Shown here piece by piece: positions 53,480-62,646 of a stretch of DNA of 64,000 bases. The notes under the pieces were generated by a model, which did not search any database, was not told the DNA's origin, and saw only the letters and a list, made by a program, of their open reading frames with translations. How positions within the stretch are numbered: position 1 is the first letter of the stretch; each line of letters opens with the position of its first letter. Position numbers and translations under genes: made by a program. Source of the stretch: an uncultured Holophagaceae bacterium (GTDB lineage Bacteria; Acidobacteriota; Holophagae; Holophagales; Holophagaceae); assembly GCA_903857495.1 (NCBI GenBank), contig CAIOFF010000007.1, forward strand, positions 30,039 to 94,038. Reading direction: 5' to 3'.

Positions 53480-54543
53480 TGCACCCGCTCCTGGTCAGCC
53501 GCGCCCGGCTGGGCACCTACCTCCTGGGGTGGGTGCCCATCGCGCTGCTGCTGGCAGGCATCGCCCGCCGGCAGGGCTGGACCTGGCTGGAGGCCATGAG
53601 CCTCGCCCTGCCACTCTGCCTCCTGGGAGCGCTGCTCTTCCTTGGCACCTGGTATCTCTGCCGGGCCATGCCCCTGCAGAACACCGCCGATGGGTTGGCC
53701 ACCCAGAGCGCCGTCTGGGGTACCGCAGCCCTGCTCATGGGCGGCCTCTGGGCGGGCCTGGCCTGGCTGCTGGCCCGGGTGCTGGCCTGGCTCCCCGGGC
53801 TAGGCGCCCTACCCCAGCGGGTGCAGCTCGCCCTGCCGGTGATCACGGGCCTGGGGATCCTGCTTTACCTGGCCTCGGTGGCCCTCAGCTACCTGCTGCT
53901 GGCCCAGGCCCGCGCGTTGGAGGCCGAGCGCAAGGGCGCCGAGCTGCAGCTGCTGGCCCAGGAGTCCGAGCTGAAGGCGCTGCGCGCCCAGCTGAACCCT
54001 CACTTCCTCTTCAACAGCCTCAACTCGCTGTCGGCCCTGACGGCTGTGGACCCGGTCCGCGCCCGGGAGATGTGCGTGCTGCTCTCAGAGTTCCTGCGCC
54101 GCAGCCTGGGCCTGGGCGAGCGCCGCCTGGTGGCCCTGCGGGAGGAGCTGGACCTGGCCCGGGCCTACCTGGCCATCGAGCAGATCCGCTTCGGCTCCCG
54201 GCTGCGCCTCGACCTCCAGGTGGACCCCGCCACGGAGCCGGCCCTGCTGCCGACCCTGCTGCTCCAGCCCCTGGTGGAGAACGCCATCAAGCACGGCATC
54301 GCGGCCCTGCCCGAGGGCGGCACCCTGGTCCTCACCACGGAGCTGGTCGAGGGCCACGTCATCCTGCGGGTGGAGAATCCCCGGGACCCCGACGCCCCGA
54401 CGCCGCAGGGACTGGGACTGGGCCTGCGCCATGTGCGCCAGCGGCTGCTGGGCCGCTTCGGCAGCCGCGCCCGGTTTGAGGCCACCAGCCTGGAAGAAAC
54501 CCACCGCGTCACCCTCGTCTTTCCCCTGGAGACTGAGCCATGA
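53479..54543 (+). CDS. LytS-type sensor histidine kinase
   Basis: 354 residues: three or four membrane helices, a short coiled coil (ALEAERKGAELQLLAQESELKALRAQ), then the His_kinase domain with phosphoacceptor H175 in LNPHFLFNSLNSLSAL and a HATPase with LLQPLVENAIKHGI and GLGLGLRHVRQRL. The ATG shares a base with the upstream stop (TGATG). Pairs with the LytTR regulator directly downstream. Confidence 0.93.
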   Translation: MHPLLVSRARLGTYLLGWVPIALLLAGIARRQGWTWLEAMSLALPLCLLGALLFLGTWYLCRAMPLQNTADGLATQSAVWGTAALLMGGLWAGLAWLLARVLAWLPGLGALPQRVQLALPVITGLGILLYLASVALSYLLLAQARALEAERKGAELQLLAQESELKALRAQLNPHFLFNSLNSLSALTAVDPVRAREMCVLLSEFLRRSLGLGERRLVALREELDLARAYLAIEQIRFGSRLRLDLQVDPATEPALLPTLLLQPLVENAIKHGIAALPEGGTLVLTTELVEGHVILRVENPRDPDAPTPQGLGLGLRHVRQRLLGRFGSRARFEATSLEETHRVTLVFPLETEP

Positions 54544-55295
54544 GAGCGCTGATCATCGATGACGAAGACCTGGCCCGCGCCGTGGTGCGCCAGCACCTGG
54601 AGGCCCATCCGGACGTGACCGTGGCGGCGGAGTGCGCCAACGGGTTCGAGGCCCTGAAGGCCGCGGCCCAGCACCAGCCGGACCTGATCTTCCTGGACAT
54701 CCAGATGCCCAAGCTGGACGGCTTTGAGGTGCTGGAGCTGCTGGAGGCCGAGGGCAAGCGCCCCGCGGTCATCTTCGTCACGGCCTACGACCAGCACGCC
54801 CTGCGGGCCTTCGAGGCCCACGCGGTGGACTACCTGCTCAAGCCCTTTGCAAAGGAGCGCTTCGACGCGGCCCTGGCCAAGGCCCGCCTGCTGGTGACCG
54901 CCCAGCCCCCCGTTCCGCCGCCCCCCGCCGCAGAGCTGGCTGCCGCTGCCCGCCAGGGGCGGCCCCTGGAGCGCCTCGTGGTGAAGGACGGGCCCAAGGT
55001 CACGGTCATCCACCTGGACCGCCTGGACTGGGTGCAGGCCCAGGACGACTATGTGCTGCTGCGCACCGAGGGTCGGAACATCCTCAAGCAGCAGACCCTG
55101 GCCAGCCTAGAGACCCAGCTAGATCCAGCCCGTTTCATCCGCATCCACCGCAGTTACATCCTGAACCTCGACCGCCTTGTCCGGGTGGAGCAGGACACGA
55201 AGGAGCACCGTGACGCGGTCCTCCGGGACGGCACCCGCCTGCCCGTCAGCCGCGCCGGGTATCAGCGGCTGCGGGAGCTGTGGGAAGACGCTTAA
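54540..55295 (+). CDS. LytTR-family response regulator
   Basis: 251 residues: receiver (IIDDEDLAR, phosphoacceptor D53 in FLDIQMPKLDG, TAYDQHALRAF, LLKPF) and a C-terminal LytTR DNA-binding domain (VIHLDRLDWVQAQDDYVLL, FIRIHRSYILNLDRL, LPVSRAGYQRL) joined by a Pro-rich linker. Coupled to the kinase by a 4-base overlap. Last gene of the five-gene operon starting at 52240. Confidence 0.95.
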   Translation: MRALIIDDEDLARAVVRQHLEAHPDVTVAAECANGFEALKAAAQHQPDLIFLDIQMPKLDGFEVLELLEAEGKRPAVIFVTAYDQHALRAFEAHAVDYLLKPFAKERFDAALAKARLLVTAQPPVPPPPAAELAAAARQGRPLERLVVKDGPKVTVIHLDRLDWVQAQDDYVLLRTEGRNILKQQTLASLETQLDPARFIRIHRSYILNLDRLVRVEQDTKEHRDAVLRDGTRLPVSRAGYQRLRELWEDA

Positions 55296-55503
55296 GCGCC
55301 GCGGGCTCTCAGGGAAAAGCACCCTGAACGCGGAGAAAAGCCGAACAGACCTCCCCTCTCCTCCACGCCTGGGCCGTTCTCAGCCATCCGGGCCTCTTGG
55401 GTCGGCGGGGCGTTTTTTTGCGGCGGACTGCTCGGGTGGCCGTTGTTAATTACAATATTCATAGATTCCTGGGGTGCCGACGAAAGGGTGCCAAGGAAAC
55501 CGT

Positions 55504-58290
55504 ATGAGTCCTCTGGCTGAATCAGCAACCTCTGGTGAATGGGTCCTTACCCCTCCCATCCCTTCCCCCGAAGGGAACTCGCCCTGGGGCAGTTGGTGGG
55601 CCCTCGGGCTCTGCGGCGGGGGGGTCATCGGGCTCTATCTGACCTCCCTGCATAGCTACCTCCTGTTTCACACCCTCGCCGAGATGTTCAGCGTGGTGGT
55701 GGCCTTCTCCGTCTTTGTGATCGCGTGGAACTCGCGACACTACGTCACCAACGGCTACCTTGCCTTCATCGGCAGTGCCTACCTGGCCCTCGGCATCCTC
55801 GACCTGATGCACACCCTGGGTTACGCAGGCATGCCGATCTTCCCGGGCTATCCCTTCGTGGCGAACCAGCTCTGGATCGCGGCCCGCTACCTGGAGAGCC
55901 TGTCCCTCTTGGTGGCCTTCGCCTTCCTGGGCGCGGAGCGCCGACCCGATCAGCGCCTGGTGCTCGCTGGGTTTGTGGTGGCCACCAGTCTGATCCTCGC
56001 TGCGATCTTCTTCTGGCGAGTCTTCCCGGTCTGCTTCGTGGCCGGCCAGGGGCAGACCCGGTTCAAGATCCTGAGCGAATACGTGATCATCGCCATCCTG
56101 GCGGTGGATGCGGGCCTTCTGGTCCACAACCGCGCCCAGTTCAACCGCAGCATCTACATTCCCCTCCTCGCCGCCACCCTGCTCGCCATTCTCACGGAGG
56201 CCGCCTTTACGCTCTACGTGAGCAACTATGGACCCTCCAATCTGGTGGGCCACTACCTCAAGGTGTTCAGCTACGCCTGCATCTACCTGGCCATCGTAAA
56301 GAATGGGGTGGAGCGGCCCTACACGCTGATCTTCCGCGAGTTGGCGAAGGCCAACCAGCGGCTCACGAGTGAGGTGGCGGCGCACCAGGCCACGGCCACC
56401 GAACGGGAACGGGTGGAAGCGGCCCTGCGGGAGAGCGAAGCCCAGGTCCGCACCAAGCTGAACGCCATCCTGCTCCCGGAGTGTGATCTCGACACCCTGG
56501 CCCTGGAGGACATCCTCGACGTACCCGCGGTCCGGGAGATCATGGAGAACCTCTTCCGGCTGACAGGCATCACCAGCGCCCTGTTGGATCTGAAGGGCCA
56601 GGTGCTGGTCGGTCTGGGCTTCCAGGACATCTGCGCCCACTACCACCGCACCCATCCCGAGGCCTGTCAGAACTGTACGGAGAGTGACACGGTGCTGGCT
56701 TCCCAGGTTGAGCCCGGCACCTTCAAGCTCTATAAGTGCAAGAACAACCTGTGGGACCTCGCCGCGCCCATCCATGTGAATGGGCGCCATGTGGGGAACC
56801 TCTTCATCGGCCAGTTCTTCTTCGAGGAGGAAGTCCCCGACGTGCGCATCTTCAAGGCCCAGGCGAAGCGGTTCGGGTTCGACGAGGCCGAGTATCTTGC
56901 GGCCCTGGAACGGGTGCCACGCGTGAGCCGGAGCACGGTGAATGACCTTGGCCAGTTCTATGCCCGGTTCTCAGCCATGATCTCAAACCTGAGCTACAGC
57001 AGCATCCGGTTCGCGAAGATGCTCAGCGAGCGCGAGCTTGCGGAAGCGGAGAAGGCCAGACTCCAGGTTCAGCTTCAGCAGTCGCAAAAGCTGGAGAGCC
57101 TTGGAACCCTGGCCGGCGGGGTGGCGCACGACATGAACAACGTGCTCGGGGCCATTCTCGGGCTGGCTTCGGCCCACCTCGGCGCCCAACCTCAAGGCAG
57201 CCCGCTTCACCAGGCCCTCGACACCATCTGCAAGGCCACCGAGCGGGGTGGCAAGATGGTCAAGGGGCTCCTGAGCTTTGCCCGCCAGAGCCCGGCCGAA
57301 AACCACAAGATCGATCTGAACGCCTTGCTCAAGGAGCAGGCGGGGCTGCTGGCGCGGACCACCCTGGCGAAGGTCTGCCTGAAGCTGGAGCTGGACCCAG
57401 AGCTGCACCTCATCCGCGGCGACGCCAACGCCCTGACGCACACCTTCATGAATCTCTGCGTCAATGCTGTGGACGCCATGCCCGAGGAAGGCACCCTCAC
57501 CCTGCGTACCCGGAATGGGGACAAGGACTGGGTTGAGGTGGAGGTGGAGGATGACGGGGTGGGGATGACCCGGGAAGTGCTGGAGAAGGCCATGGACCCC
57601 TTCTACACCACCAAGGAGCCAGGCAAAGGCACGGGGCTGGGTCTGTCCATGGCCTTCACCACCGTGAAGGCGCATCGGGGCACCCTGGCCATTCACAGTG
57701 AACCCGGCCGAGGCACCCGCATCAGCCTGCGGTTCCCAGCCTGCCGGGAGGAAGTCCCAGCCGAGACCCAGGACGACATCCAGGCCCAGCCGCCTGCCCA
57801 CAGGAGCCTGAAGGTGCTGCTGGTCGACGACGATGAACTGATCCAGAGCTCCCTCCAGCTCACCCTGGAAGTCATTGGGCACTCGGCCGTGACCACGGCC
57901 CAGAGCGGCGAGGAGGCACTGAACCTGCTGGAAGGAGGCCTCTCGCCCGACGTCATCATCCTGGACATGAACATGCCCGGTCTGGGTGGGGCTGGAACCC
58001 TGCCCCGCCTGCGGGCCCTGAGCCCTGAGGTGCCCGTGATTCTCTCCACGGGCCGGAGTGATCAGACCGCCCTGTCACTGGTCTCGATGTATCCAGGTGT
58101 CACCCTGCTCGCCAAGCCCTTCGGCCTCCAGGACCTCCAGACCCACCTCGGGAGCATCGGCTTGGTCGAGGTCCCCGCCTCGGAGGCGGACCCACTCCAG
58201 CCCGGCCTGGCCAAGCTTCTGCCCCCCCCCCTGTCGTCCGAAGCGGTCCCATCGACCAGCCCTAGGTTTGGCCTCATGGGCCCAGGGTAG
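55504..58290 (+). CDS. Hybrid histidine kinase: MASE3, PocR, HisKA, HATPase, REC
   Basis: 928 residues from ATG 55504 with AAGGA before it. Order: MASE3 membrane sensor (AWNSRHYVTNGYLAFIGSAYLALGILDLMHTLGYAG), a PocR-type ligand domain about residues 330-500 (GITSALLDLKGQVL, CQNCTESDTVLASQ, YKCKNNLWDLAAPIHVNGRHVGNLFIGQFF), kinase core with H542 in LAGGVAHDMNNVLGA and GKGTGLGLSMAF, and a C-terminal receiver with D821 in VIILDMNMPGLGG. The PocR part has several Cys that may bind metal or a ligand. Output partner unknown; no regulator gene adjoins. Confidence 0.93.
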   Translation: MSPLAESATSGEWVLTPPIPSPEGNSPWGSWWALGLCGGGVIGLYLTSLHSYLLFHTLAEMFSVVVAFSVFVIAWNSRHYVTNGYLAFIGSAYLALGILDLMHTLGYAGMPIFPGYPFVANQLWIAARYLESLSLLVAFAFLGAERRPDQRLVLAGFVVATSLILAAIFFWRVFPVCFVAGQGQTRFKILSEYVIIAILAVDAGLLVHNRAQFNRSIYIPLLAATLLAILTEAAFTLYVSNYGPSNLVGHYLKVFSYACIYLAIVKNGVERPYTLIFRELAKANQRLTSEVAAHQATATERERVEAALRESEAQVRTKLNAILLPECDLDTLALEDILDVPAVREIMENLFRLTGITSALLDLKGQVLVGLGFQDICAHYHRTHPEACQNCTESDTVLASQVEPGTFKLYKCKNNLWDLAAPIHVNGRHVGNLFIGQFFFEEEVPDVRIFKAQAKRFGFDEAEYLAALERVPRVSRSTVNDLGQFYARFSAMISNLSYSSIRFAKMLSERELAEAEKARLQVQLQQSQKLESLGTLAGGVAHDMNNVLGAILGLASAHLGAQPQGSPLHQALDTICKATERGGKMVKGLLSFARQSPAENHKIDLNALLKEQAGLLARTTLAKVCLKLELDPELHLIRGDANALTHTFMNLCVNAVDAMPEEGTLTLRTRNGDKDWVEVEVEDDGVGMTREVLEKAMDPFYTTKEPGKGTGLGLSMAFTTVKAHRGTLAIHSEPGRGTRISLRFPACREEVPAETQDDIQAQPPAHRSLKVLLVDDDELIQSSLQLTLEVIGHSAVTTAQSGEEALNLLEGGLSPDVIILDMNMPGLGGAGTLPRLRALSPEVPVILSTGRSDQTALSLVSMYPGVTLLAKPFGLQDLQTHLGSIGLVEVPASEADPLQPGLAKLLPPPLSSEAVPSTSPRFGLMGPG

Positions 58291-58297
58291 GCTCAGC

Positions 58298-58507
58298 TCA
58301 GACCGAGACGTGCAGCTGGCAGGGGTGGACCTCGCAGTGCCCGCAGCGCCCCATGCAGATGTTGGCCCTGGGTGCGGCAATCAGGTCCGCCTGATTCTTG
58401 GCCGGGGCCATGTCAGGGATGGCCCGGGTCATGCGCACCACTCCCATGCGACCACCCCGGCTGCTGTCCGGGTGGCTGGTCACCTTGGGTCCGTGGGGTC
58501 GGGTCAT
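58298..58507 (-). CDS. Small Cys-rich protein, 69 residues
   Basis: ATG 58507 lies 8 bases after the stop of the SCP2-like gene on the same strand, so it could be co-translated; no strong ribosome site. The C-terminus ICMGRCGHCEVHPCQLHVSV has four Cys and two His in a pattern that could bind metal; the N-terminal part is basic. No family recognised. It converges on the hybrid kinase with 7 bp between stops. Confidence 0.5.
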   Translation of the reverse strand: MTRPHGPKVTSHPDSSRGGRMGVVRMTRAIPDMAPAKNQADLIAAPRANICMGRCGHCEVHPCQLHVSV

Positions 58508-58515
58508 GGGCAGGC

Positions 58516-59730
58516 TCAGGCCTCGGGCCGCTTGAAGCACTTCGCCACTTTCTGCATGAGCAGCGGGTCTCCCTCGATCTGGATCTTGCCGGTCATGAAG
58601 GCCTCCTGGGCGTTCAGCGTTCCGGTGCTCAAAGCGATGAAGTCATCCGCCTTTGCTTTCAGCATCGTATCACAAGGCTTCAGCAGGCGAGGGAAGACCA
58701 TGCAGCTCCCCTGGCGGATCAGCAGGGTGTAGCCCAGGTCATCGATCTGGTAGCCCACGGCGGCCTCCAGGTCCCCGGCCTTCTCGGCGTTGAAGCGTGA
58801 GGGCATGGACTCCAGCAGTCCCTGGGCGGGGTTAACATCCGCATCGAAGTAGGCCGTGTAGGCAGCCACCTGGCTCATGTCGCCCTTCACCGTGATGGTG
58901 CCGGCGAGCAGCGCCGCGACCAGATTGAGCTTGCCGGCATTGAGGGCCGCGAAGTCCGCGTCGGTGATGCCCAGGGCGAAGCCGCCCTCGACCTCACCGG
59001 GACGCACCGAGAGGCCCTCAGGGCTGAAGTCCAGGCGGTAGGACACGCCGTCCACCTTGACCTCCAGCGTGCCGCTGGCGCCACCCTTGTAGCGCTTCCG
59101 CAGCGTGGCCAGGGCCTTGCCGCCGGGGGTGGCGGGATAGGTGATCTCGGGCTCGGCGGCCCAGGTCTTCCAGGCCTTCCGCAGCAGGCCCAGGTCGCCG
59201 GTGAACCGCAGCTGGCCGCCCAGCAGGGCCGGCCCGGGTTCGGAGAGGCCGCAGACCAGACCGCGCACCGCGGCCTCGTCCCCGGTCAGCTCGGCGCCCT
59301 CGCCCCAGCTCTCGCTGCCCACGGTGACCTTGAGGCCAGCCCCGGCCAGCGCCAGACGGGCGGACACCAGGTCCTTGAGGGCCTTGACGGGACCGCCTTG
59401 CTTCTGGGGCTTCTTGAAGAACTTGGGGAACTTCTGCAGCAGGCCCAGGTCGCCGGTGCCCTTGAGCTTGCCGGTCATGAAGGCCTGCATGGGATCCAGC
59501 TTGCCCTCGCTCAGGGCGATCCAGTCCTCGGCGCCGATCACCACCACGGAAGTCGCGTCCGGCTTGGCCTCGCGCTTGAGGGTGAAAGCCCCGTTCTCGA
59601 TGAGGCAGGCATAGTCGCCGCCCCCCTCGCCGGTCACCTGGTAGTAGACCGAGACCGTGAGTCCCTGGGCCTTCTCAGGCAGGAAGAGCTCGGGCATGAG
59701 TGAGAAAATGCCGTTCACCGTCAGGGCCAT
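58516..59730 (-). CDS. Multi-repeat SCP2 sterol-transfer-like protein
   Basis: 404 residues from ATG 59730 with AGGTGA before it. Four repeats of an SCP2-like unit can be seen, each ending in a similar phrase: AFMTGKLKGTGDLGLLQKF, LLGGQLRFTGDLGLLRKAW, LLAGTITVKGDMSQVAAY, AFMTGKIQIEGDPLLMQKV. SCP2 folds bind lipids or acyl-CoA in a hydrophobic tunnel. The second unit is shorter and lacks the first strands. No signal peptide, so cytoplasmic. Confidence 0.85.
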   Translation of the reverse strand: MALTVNGIFSLMPELFLPEKAQGLTVSVYYQVTGEGGGDYACLIENGAFTLKREAKPDATSVVVIGAEDWIALSEGKLDPMQAFMTGKLKGTGDLGLLQKFPKFFKKPQKQGGPVKALKDLVSARLALAGAGLKVTVGSESWGEGAELTGDEAAVRGLVCGLSEPGPALLGGQLRFTGDLGLLRKAWKTWAAEPEITYPATPGGKALATLRKRYKGGASGTLEVKVDGVSYRLDFSPEGLSVRPGEVEGGFALGITDADFAALNAGKLNLVAALLAGTITVKGDMSQVAAYTAYFDADVNPAQGLLESMPSRFNAEKAGDLEAAVGYQIDDLGYTLLIRQGSCMVFPRLLKPCDTMLKAKADDFIALSTGTLNAQEAFMTGKIQIEGDPLLMQKVAKCFKRPEA

Positions 59731-59813
59731 GGGATCACCTCGGAATCTGGAATCGAGCATGGCCGGGCCGCCAGGAGCCGCGCAACGACTACCAGAGGTC
59801 AAGGTCTCCGGGG

Positions 59814-60977
59814 CTACCGCAGCGACTGCACCAGGAGCTTCACGTCCTTCCGGGTGGTGCTGAGTTCCAGGGGGGTGACGGCGGCGGGGGCCGCGTCCTC
59901 ACTCCACTGGACGAAGTAGCGGGACCCGAAGATCTGGATGCCCTGCCCGAACTGGGCGTCCACACCGGCGGTCAGGGGGAAGGCCATGCCGCCCGTGAAC
60001 GGCGCGATGATCCCGAGGTTCCCCACGACGTTCTGCCCCGGTCCCGCCACGGAGTAGAGCGTGACACCGGCCGCCACGGCCTTCTCCTTCAGAGTGGCCT
60101 GGAGGATGACCATGTCGGCGTTGGCCAGACGGGCCGCTTCCGCGGGACCGCCAGAGTCGCCCTTCTCCCGGGTGAACTTTTGGCTCATGGCCCGCTTCAC
60201 ACTGGGGTGCGCCATGTCGTCGGCCTCGCAGCGGGAGAAGACCACCACGTGCTTCTGCCCCTGGACCGGGGCCACCAGGTCGAAGATCGAGCCCAGGGCC
60301 TTGCCCTCGCGGTTGATGGTCGCCGACATCCCGCTGATCAACCCGGGGTTGTTGAAGTTGAGCCGGTCCAGCACGTTGACGCCGCGCAGGTCGTTGGTGC
60401 CCTTGGCCCAGCCCGGCGCGCCAGCCTTGAAGCGGCCCAGCAGGGCGTTGACGGCATCCTGGCCCTTGGGGCCGTCTGAGGTGTCGGCGAAGTCGGGCTT
60501 GAAGCCGGCGCCCTGGAGCGTCTCCTTCGGGGAGCCCACCAGGCTCTCGGGGAGCATGTCCGGCACCTTGGCCAGGGCCTCGGCCCAGAGCCCTCGCCGG
60601 AGCGAGAAGCCGGGCATCAGGGACTCCAGCGAGTCCTTCCCTCGGGCCACGATGAGGACCCGGTCGCCGTCCGGGACCTTGCTGAGGAAGTCCGCGGCGG
60701 CCACGAAGGCCAGAGCCCGCATGCTCATGTCGCGGATGGGCTCGAACACCAGCACCCAGGACTGGGCGGCATCCGCGGTCTGGGCGGGGGTCTTGAACTG
60801 GAGGACGGGCCGCGCCTTGCCGTCGATCTTCACCTGGAGCTCGCCGACTTTCAGGTCGCCGACCATGGCGCCCCTCCCGTCCAGGGCCAGCACCCAGGCC
60901 TGGGTCCGGACCGAAGTGGGCGGCGCCGCCAGAAGACTGGCTCCGAGGGTCAATCCGAGGCACCAGCGTGGGAACAT
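59814..60977 (-). CDS. VWFA-related domain protein
   Basis: 387 residues with signal peptide MFPRWCLGLTLGASLLAAPP; AGGAG lies before ATG 60977, inside a longer possible start. The body resembles acidobacterial VWFA-related proteins: an opening strand (VLALDGRGAMVGDLKVGELQVKIDGK), SWVLVFEPIRDMSMRALAFVAAADFLSKV in place of the metal-site strand, QKHVVVFSRCEADD and GVTLYSVAGPG. The canonical DxSxS metal motif is not obvious. Exported, function unknown. Confidence 0.7.
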   Translation of the reverse strand: MFPRWCLGLTLGASLLAAPPTSVRTQAWVLALDGRGAMVGDLKVGELQVKIDGKARPVLQFKTPAQTADAAQSWVLVFEPIRDMSMRALAFVAAADFLSKVPDGDRVLIVARGKDSLESLMPGFSLRRGLWAEALAKVPDMLPESLVGSPKETLQGAGFKPDFADTSDGPKGQDAVNALLGRFKAGAPGWAKGTNDLRGVNVLDRLNFNNPGLISGMSATINREGKALGSIFDLVAPVQGQKHVVVFSRCEADDMAHPSVKRAMSQKFTREKGDSGGPAEAARLANADMVILQATLKEKAVAAGVTLYSVAGPGQNVVGNLGIIAPFTGGMAFPLTAGVDAQFGQGIQIFGSRYFVQWSEDAAPAAVTPLELSTTRKDVKLLVQSLR

Positions 60978-61139
60978 ATGCGACTCCTTGTTCATGAATG
61001 GATGGCCCCCCATTCCAACACGGACCCGGGGGCCATCACAGGCAGATTTTCCGCCGTCCAGGAATCTTGGTCGAGGCGATGAAATAAGTGCTGGCCACAT
61101 TCTCTGGCCACCCCACCCGACTGTGATGACAATCGACTC

Positions 61140-62639
61140 ATGCGTATCGCCGCCATCGATGTCGGGTCGAACTCCCTCCACATGGTGGTGGTGGAGGCGG
61201 ATCCCATGGGCGGCCAGCGGGTGCTGGCGCGGGAGAAATCCATGGTGCGGCTGGCCATGGGTCAGGCCCGCTCCGGCGAGATCGGTCCCGAGGCCTTTCA
61301 GGCCGGGCTGGAGGCCCTGGGCCAGATGGCGAAGGTGATCCGGGACTTCGGCTGCGAGACGGTCATGGCCTGCGGCACGGCGGCCCTGCGCGATGCGAAG
61401 AACGCCCAGGCCTTCGTGCTGGCGGCAGAGCAGCTGGGCATCCCGATCCAGGTGATCTCCGGCGAGGAGGAGGCCCGCCTGATCCACCAGGCTGTCTCCC
61501 ACGCCATCCCCTTCCCCGTGGAGCCCGTCGCCCTGGTGGACATCGGCGGGGGCAGCACCGAGCTGACCTGGGTGCAGGGTGGCCGGGTGGCCGCCAGCAT
61601 CTCCCTGCCCTGGGGGCTCCAGCGCCTGGCGGACGCGGCCCAGACGGCGAACCCACCCTCGGCCCAGGACCTCCGGCGGCTGCGCCGCATGACCCGGAGG
61701 ATCCTCAAGAAGGCGCGCCGGGACCTGCCTTCGGGGCTGCCGGAGCCCACCCTGATCCTGGGCACCTCCGGCACCCTGGAGGATCTCGTCCGGGGTGCCG
61801 CGCCGGGCAACCAGGCCTGCAGCGCCGAGCAGCTGCGGGTCTTCGCGCTCAAGCTCTGGCGCGCCGATGCCCAGCAGCGCACCGAGCGCCTGGGCGTGGA
61901 CCCCAAGCGGGCGGAGGTGCTGCACGTGGGCGCCATCTGGGCCCTCTCCCTCATGGAGTGGCTGGGGACGCCGCCCCTGCGCCACCTGCCCGTGGGACTG
62001 CGCGAGGGCATGATCTGGGAAGCCCTCAAGCACGGGGGCACCGCCATCCCACCCCTGGCCGAGCGGCGGCGCGCCTCCATCGAGCAGCTGGCCTCCCGCC
62101 TGGATCCGGATCCCGGCCACAGCCGCCAGGTGGCCCGCCTAGCCGACGAGCTGTTCCTGGCCCTGCAGCCCCACTTCGAGCTGGGGGATCCCGAGCGCCA
62201 GTGGTTGGCCTTTGCGGCGCGGCTCCATGACATCGGCTTCTCCATCTCCGACAAGAGCCACCACAAGCACGGCGAGTATCTGGTCCGCAACGCCGCCCTG
62301 CCCGGCTTCTGGCCCGAGGAGGTGGACCTGCTGGCCCAGGTGGTCCGCTTCCACCGCGGCAAGCCGCCCCACCACGCGAAGCACGAAGCCTTCCGGGCCC
62401 TGGCGCCCTGGCACCGGCAGGTGGTGCGCAAGCTCGCGGCCATCCTCCGGGGCGCGGATGCCCTGGACCGCCGGCGCCACCAGGCCGTCCAGAGCCTCAC
62501 GACGGAGCTCGACGACCAGGTCTTCCGGGTCACCCTCAGTGCCTCCGGGAATGTCGATGCCGAGATGGAGGCCTTCCTCGACAAGGGGGCGCTCCTCGCC
62601 ACCCTGCTGGACCGCAAGCTCGAAGTCACCGTAGGCTGA
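61140..62639 (+). CDS. Ppx/GppA exopolyphosphatase with C-terminal HD domain
   Basis: 499 residues. Actin-like phosphatase half: IAAIDVGSNSLHMVVVE, CGTAALRDAKNA, ISGEEEARLIHQAV, LVDIGGGSTEL, LGTSGTLEDLV, REGMIWEAL. The C-terminal 190 residues form an HD-like domain (QVARLADELFLAL, AARLHDIGFSISDKSHHKHGEYL). It degrades polyphosphate or pppGpp. It is followed after 7 bp by the LeuA-like gene. Confidence 0.94.
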   Translation: MRIAAIDVGSNSLHMVVVEADPMGGQRVLAREKSMVRLAMGQARSGEIGPEAFQAGLEALGQMAKVIRDFGCETVMACGTAALRDAKNAQAFVLAAEQLGIPIQVISGEEEARLIHQAVSHAIPFPVEPVALVDIGGGSTELTWVQGGRVAASISLPWGLQRLADAAQTANPPSAQDLRRLRRMTRRILKKARRDLPSGLPEPTLILGTSGTLEDLVRGAAPGNQACSAEQLRVFALKLWRADAQQRTERLGVDPKRAEVLHVGAIWALSLMEWLGTPPLRHLPVGLREGMIWEALKHGGTAIPPLAERRRASIEQLASRLDPDPGHSRQVARLADELFLALQPHFELGDPERQWLAFAARLHDIGFSISDKSHHKHGEYLVRNAALPGFWPEEVDLLAQVVRFHRGKPPHHAKHEAFRALAPWHRQVVRKLAAILRGADALDRRRHQAVQSLTTELDDQVFRVTLSASGNVDAEMEAFLDKGALLATLLDRKLEVTVG

Positions 62640-62646
62640 TCTCCTC

